A DNA stretch of 64,000 bases, from NCBI GenBank assembly GCA_947184155.2, contig CAMXCT020001868.1, positions 372,001 through 436,000 on the forward strand, given 5' to 3'. The notes under the pieces are model-generated. The model saw nothing but the letters and a program-made list of their open reading frames with translations, was not told where the DNA came from and did no database searches. Below are positions 61,963 through 64,000 of the stretch, one piece after another (position 1 is the first letter of the stretch; each line of letters begins with the position of its first letter). The stretch comes from Cladocopium goreaui. Its lineage: Eukaryota > Sar > Dinophyceae > Suessiales > Symbiodiniaceae. A program made the position numbers and the translations under genes.

Positions 61963-62036
61963 GATACTATAGATACAGTATCTATAGATATCTATAGATA
62001 TCTATAGATATCTATATAGATATCTATAGATACTGA
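61963..62036. repeat. Palindromic TATCTATAGATA array
   Basis: Tandem ATCTATAG units, each self-complementary, so the whole tract can fold as alternative hairpins (ACTATAGATACAGTATCTAT...). Confidence 0.85.
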
Positions 62037-62182
62037 TAAACCATGATAAATCATGTCAACCCCAATAGTAGTGACTTAACCATCTGGGATGGCAGGAATT
62101 TCATGATGCCTTTCACCCGCATCAGGGCAACATTGCTGTCTCTACCTCTAGTCACTATCACCCTTGTCTTGTTGCAAAGCCA

Positions 62183-62289
62183 TACCCTCTGGTTTATTTA
62201 ACACAGCCATGGAAAATTGCCCATTTATAGATGGTTTACCTATTAAACAATGGGGATTTTCCATGGCTATGTTAAATAACCAGAGGCTA
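62183..62289. repeat. Palindromic introner-like repeat, copy 10 (family A)
   Basis: TACCCTCTGGTTTATTTAAC ... TTAAATAACCAGAGGCTA. Subfamily with ACACAGCCATGGAAAATTGC arms, shared with the copy at 63217. Confidence 0.8.
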
Positions 62290-62340
62290 TTTCTGATGGT
62301 AAATCAACATCTTGGCGCTTTGCCAATGGTTTATTCGGGG

Positions 62341-62605
62341 ATCCCTTGCCTGGTGGCGCCCTTGACAGACGTCGCGCATCGCATTGCGGTAGGATCCGGT
62401 GCATCATCCTCAAGGAGTTGACCTCAAGAAAACGTTCAAGCGTCTTTTCGAGGAACCGAAGGGATTTTTGGAAAGTTTTTCACCGCGGATGTTGGTTGAC
62501 ACAGCGGGCGAAGACCAAGATGTTTTGAAACGAAGAACCGAATATGTGGTCGTCCAGCGAACTTGCGGATCAGAAGTATTTTATACATTTCCACGGCAAG
62601 TTTGA
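62341..62605 (+). CDS. Candidate exon(s), unknown protein
   Basis: First part: IPCLVAPLTDVAHRIAVG in one frame (62341-62395). Second part, in another frame from about 62411: GVDLKKTFKRLFEEPKGFLE, then SFSPRMLVDTAGEDQDVLKR, to TGA at 62603-62605. Both look coding, so a frame change or tiny intron lies near 62395-62411. DTAGED resembles a GTPase DxAG motif only superficially. Terminal exon likely. Confidence 0.4.
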
Positions 62606-62727
62606 GTAATTTATATATATACAATTATATAATGATATGATGAGTATGCCTCGAAGTAATATCGCCACCCAAGAATTTGGATGGTTTCAGAAGTTTCAAA
62701 TCCGATAAACCACCAGCCATTTGCAGG

Positions 62728-62830
62728 TCCAACAGGTACACCAATTTTGACACATATGGATTCCCTCTAAATTGGACTGGCCATCGAGCGATTCTTGAGC
62801 ATGTCAGGGGTCGCGATAGAGACGTCTTGA
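62728..62830 (+). CDS. Candidate exon
   Basis: After ATTTGCAG the frame reads SNRYTNFDTYGFPLNWTGHR, then AILEHVRGRDRDVL. Good acceptor; 3' border unclear. May continue the gene of the previous island. Confidence 0.38.
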
Positions 62831-63013
62831 GACCTCAAAACCTGAGATTTTTTGGCAATTTCTGGCCATTTTACCATCCCAATTTACCATCCCATTATTC
62901 AACATTCACCATCCCATTTTGTTTCCAATCCAAGTTGGATCACAATTTTCTTCAGCCGCGCCAGCCGCTCCGGTGCAACATTAAACATATTTTATTTTCG
63001 CCAGCCGCTCCAG

Positions 63014-63064
63014 GAGCTTGATCGTGACGATAAGATGAGAGAATGCGCCTTGGCAGCGATCTGA
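63014..63064 (+). CDS. Candidate short terminal exon
   Basis: After CGCTCCAG the frame reads ELDRDDKMRECALAAI and TGA at 63062-63064. A GCCAGCCGCTCC motif is duplicated just upstream (62960 and 63001), which may be an acceptor duplication. Confidence 0.35.
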   Translation, partial: ELDRDDKMRECALAAI

Positions 63065-63216
63065 GTGACGCCCTGGAAGTATTTCTGGTCGAATTTCTGG
63101 GCCTATCGAATGGCGACAAAACAATCGGTAAGGATGACACCCAAAAAATGTCAATTAAGGATGACACCCCCAATGTCAATGGAGTTCCATAGTCAAAACA
63201 GCTAGTCATGTATAGT

Positions 63217-63530
63217 TACCCTCTGGTTATTTAACACAGCCATTAAAAAACAAGACAATCCGCGAACCCGAATGCCCCCGCCCACCCCACCCCCTCCCAC
63301 CCTTCTTCCCGCCCCCGGACCCCCTTCGGCACCGTTCCCCAGCGGCCCTGCCATAGAGTCCTCGCGCGAACGTGGGCCGAAACAGCGGGTGAACACACCC
63401 CCGGCCCTCAGACCCCCACAGTTAAACGGGAACCCTTCGCTCCGCATTCGGGAAAAATGGCCCATCTATAGATGGTTTACCTATAAAAAATGATGATTTT
63501 CTATAGCTATGTTAAATAACCAGATGGTAT
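63217..63530. repeat. Family A palindrome split by a ~200-bp GC-rich insertion (copy 11)
   Basis: Left end TACCCTCTGGTTATTTAACA at 63217, right end GTTAAATAACCAGATGGTA to 63530. Between about 63250 and 63455 is a very GC-rich segment (CCCCCGCCCACCCCACCCCC, GCGCGAACGTGGGCCGAAAC) unlike anything nearby. The right arm resumes at AAATGGCCCATCTATAGATGG. Confidence 0.65.
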
Positions 63531-63652
63531 GTTTACTTTAGGTACTCAGGAGTGAACTCAGTGAAGCCTCAGAAGGATGGACCAAGATCTCAGTTGGAGA
63601 CTACCCCAAAATGGTATCCTAAAAGGTAATCTAATCTTGCAACTCAGAATAG

Positions 63653-63764
63653 TACCCTCTGGTAAACTAACAGTTTGCTATTGAAAATGGCCATAGAAAT
63701 AGGTTTTACCCATCAAAAATGGTGGATCTTTCCAGTTCGCTATGTAAACGTTTACCAGAGGGTA
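63653..63764. repeat. Palindromic introner-like repeat, copy 12 (family A)
   Basis: TACCCTCTGGTAAACTAACA ... AAACGTTTACCAGAGGGTA. Shares the CCAGTTCGCTATGTAAACG insertion type with copy 3. Confidence 0.8.
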
Positions 63765-64000
63765 TCCTATCTCCCAAATATGAAATCCCCAACTATTGGA
63801 TCCGTTCATGTTGGAATGGATGGAATTGGATGATTTGAAAAACCAGCCAGTAGCTTTGGGAATGTCAATCCCATGGGCGTAAAAAATTCCCAATTTCATG
63901 GCCATAAAAAGGTGGCATCACCCATTCCAAAGGCAAAGATATGACAATGTCATTTTTGCCAGCAGATATATATATATATATGGTATGCCACTATGTAGAA
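63765..64000. other. No gene recognised
   Basis: AT-rich end of the window with a TATATA tract (63966-63980). Confidence 0.45.

Noticed and set aside
63202-63465. GC-rich segment as bacterial contamination or a minus-strand gene (RSREDSMAGPLGNGAEGG)
   Set aside because: It lies inside a family A repeat typical of this genome, and the frame is Gly/Arg-rich low complexity, so insertion is more likely than contamination or a gene.
1-64000. tRNA, rRNA or telomeric repeats
   Set aside because: I saw no convincing cloverleaf, rRNA segment or TTTAGGG-type array; a covariance-model search would be needed to exclude tRNAs fully.

Overview
This window looks like nuclear DNA of a photosynthetic dinoflagellate with a peridinin-type plastid. 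The main evidence is at 33594-37044, an intron-containing gene for a light-harvesting polyprotein. Its leader carries the FVAP motif and second hydrophobic segment of dinoflagellate plastid leaders. The rest fits this: a huge Ty1/copia element, very low gene density, short GC-richer exon-like islands in AT-rich DNA, many microsatellites, and palindromic repeats that look like introners. Species cannot be fixed from the sequence alone.

Layout. 1-2160: a candidate exon, a 24-bp minisatellite, a 41-bp tandem repeat and an acidic GAG-rich coding stretch. 2345-3850: exons or remains of a membrane transporter resembling the folate-biopterin transporter (FBT/BT1) family. 3885-7719: hairpin repeats, coding remnants and candidate exons. 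7720-26825: one giant LTR retrotransposon, about 19.1 kb. 26826-33590: AT repeats, a few candidate exons, trinucleotide and 12-bp arrays. 33594-37044: the LHC polyprotein gene. 37045-60451: mostly non-coding DNA with microsatellites, palindromic elements, a foldback-like element (53919-56148) and scattered single-exon islands. 60452-61349: a convincing two-exon gene for a small secretory or plastid-targeted protein. 61350-64000: more palindromic elements and candidate exons.

The giant element is the centrepiece. It has short divergent TG...CA terminal repeats (7720-7920 and 26631-26825), a polypurine tract directly before the 3' repeat, and an uninterrupted 2877-residue copia polyprotein (coiled coil, Gag, two CCCH fingers, aspartic protease, integrase, RT, RNase H). 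Between pol and the 3' LTR lies almost 10 kb of additional coding sequence. This includes a region with cytosine-methyltransferase-like PC and E-x-P motifs. It also includes a 2502-residue ORF with zinc ribbons, a CCHC zinc knuckle and a domain I read as Tpt1/KptA RNA 2'-phosphotransferase-like. Three single-base frame changes, two of them in or beside homopolymers, separate these pieces. Without them the element would read as one frame of about 6000 codons.

The other recurrent theme is a roughly 105-bp palindromic repeat (about a dozen copies). Its ends provide a GT donor and an AG acceptor in both orientations, as expected of a mobile intron. All domain calls are from motifs read by eye; no database search was possible.
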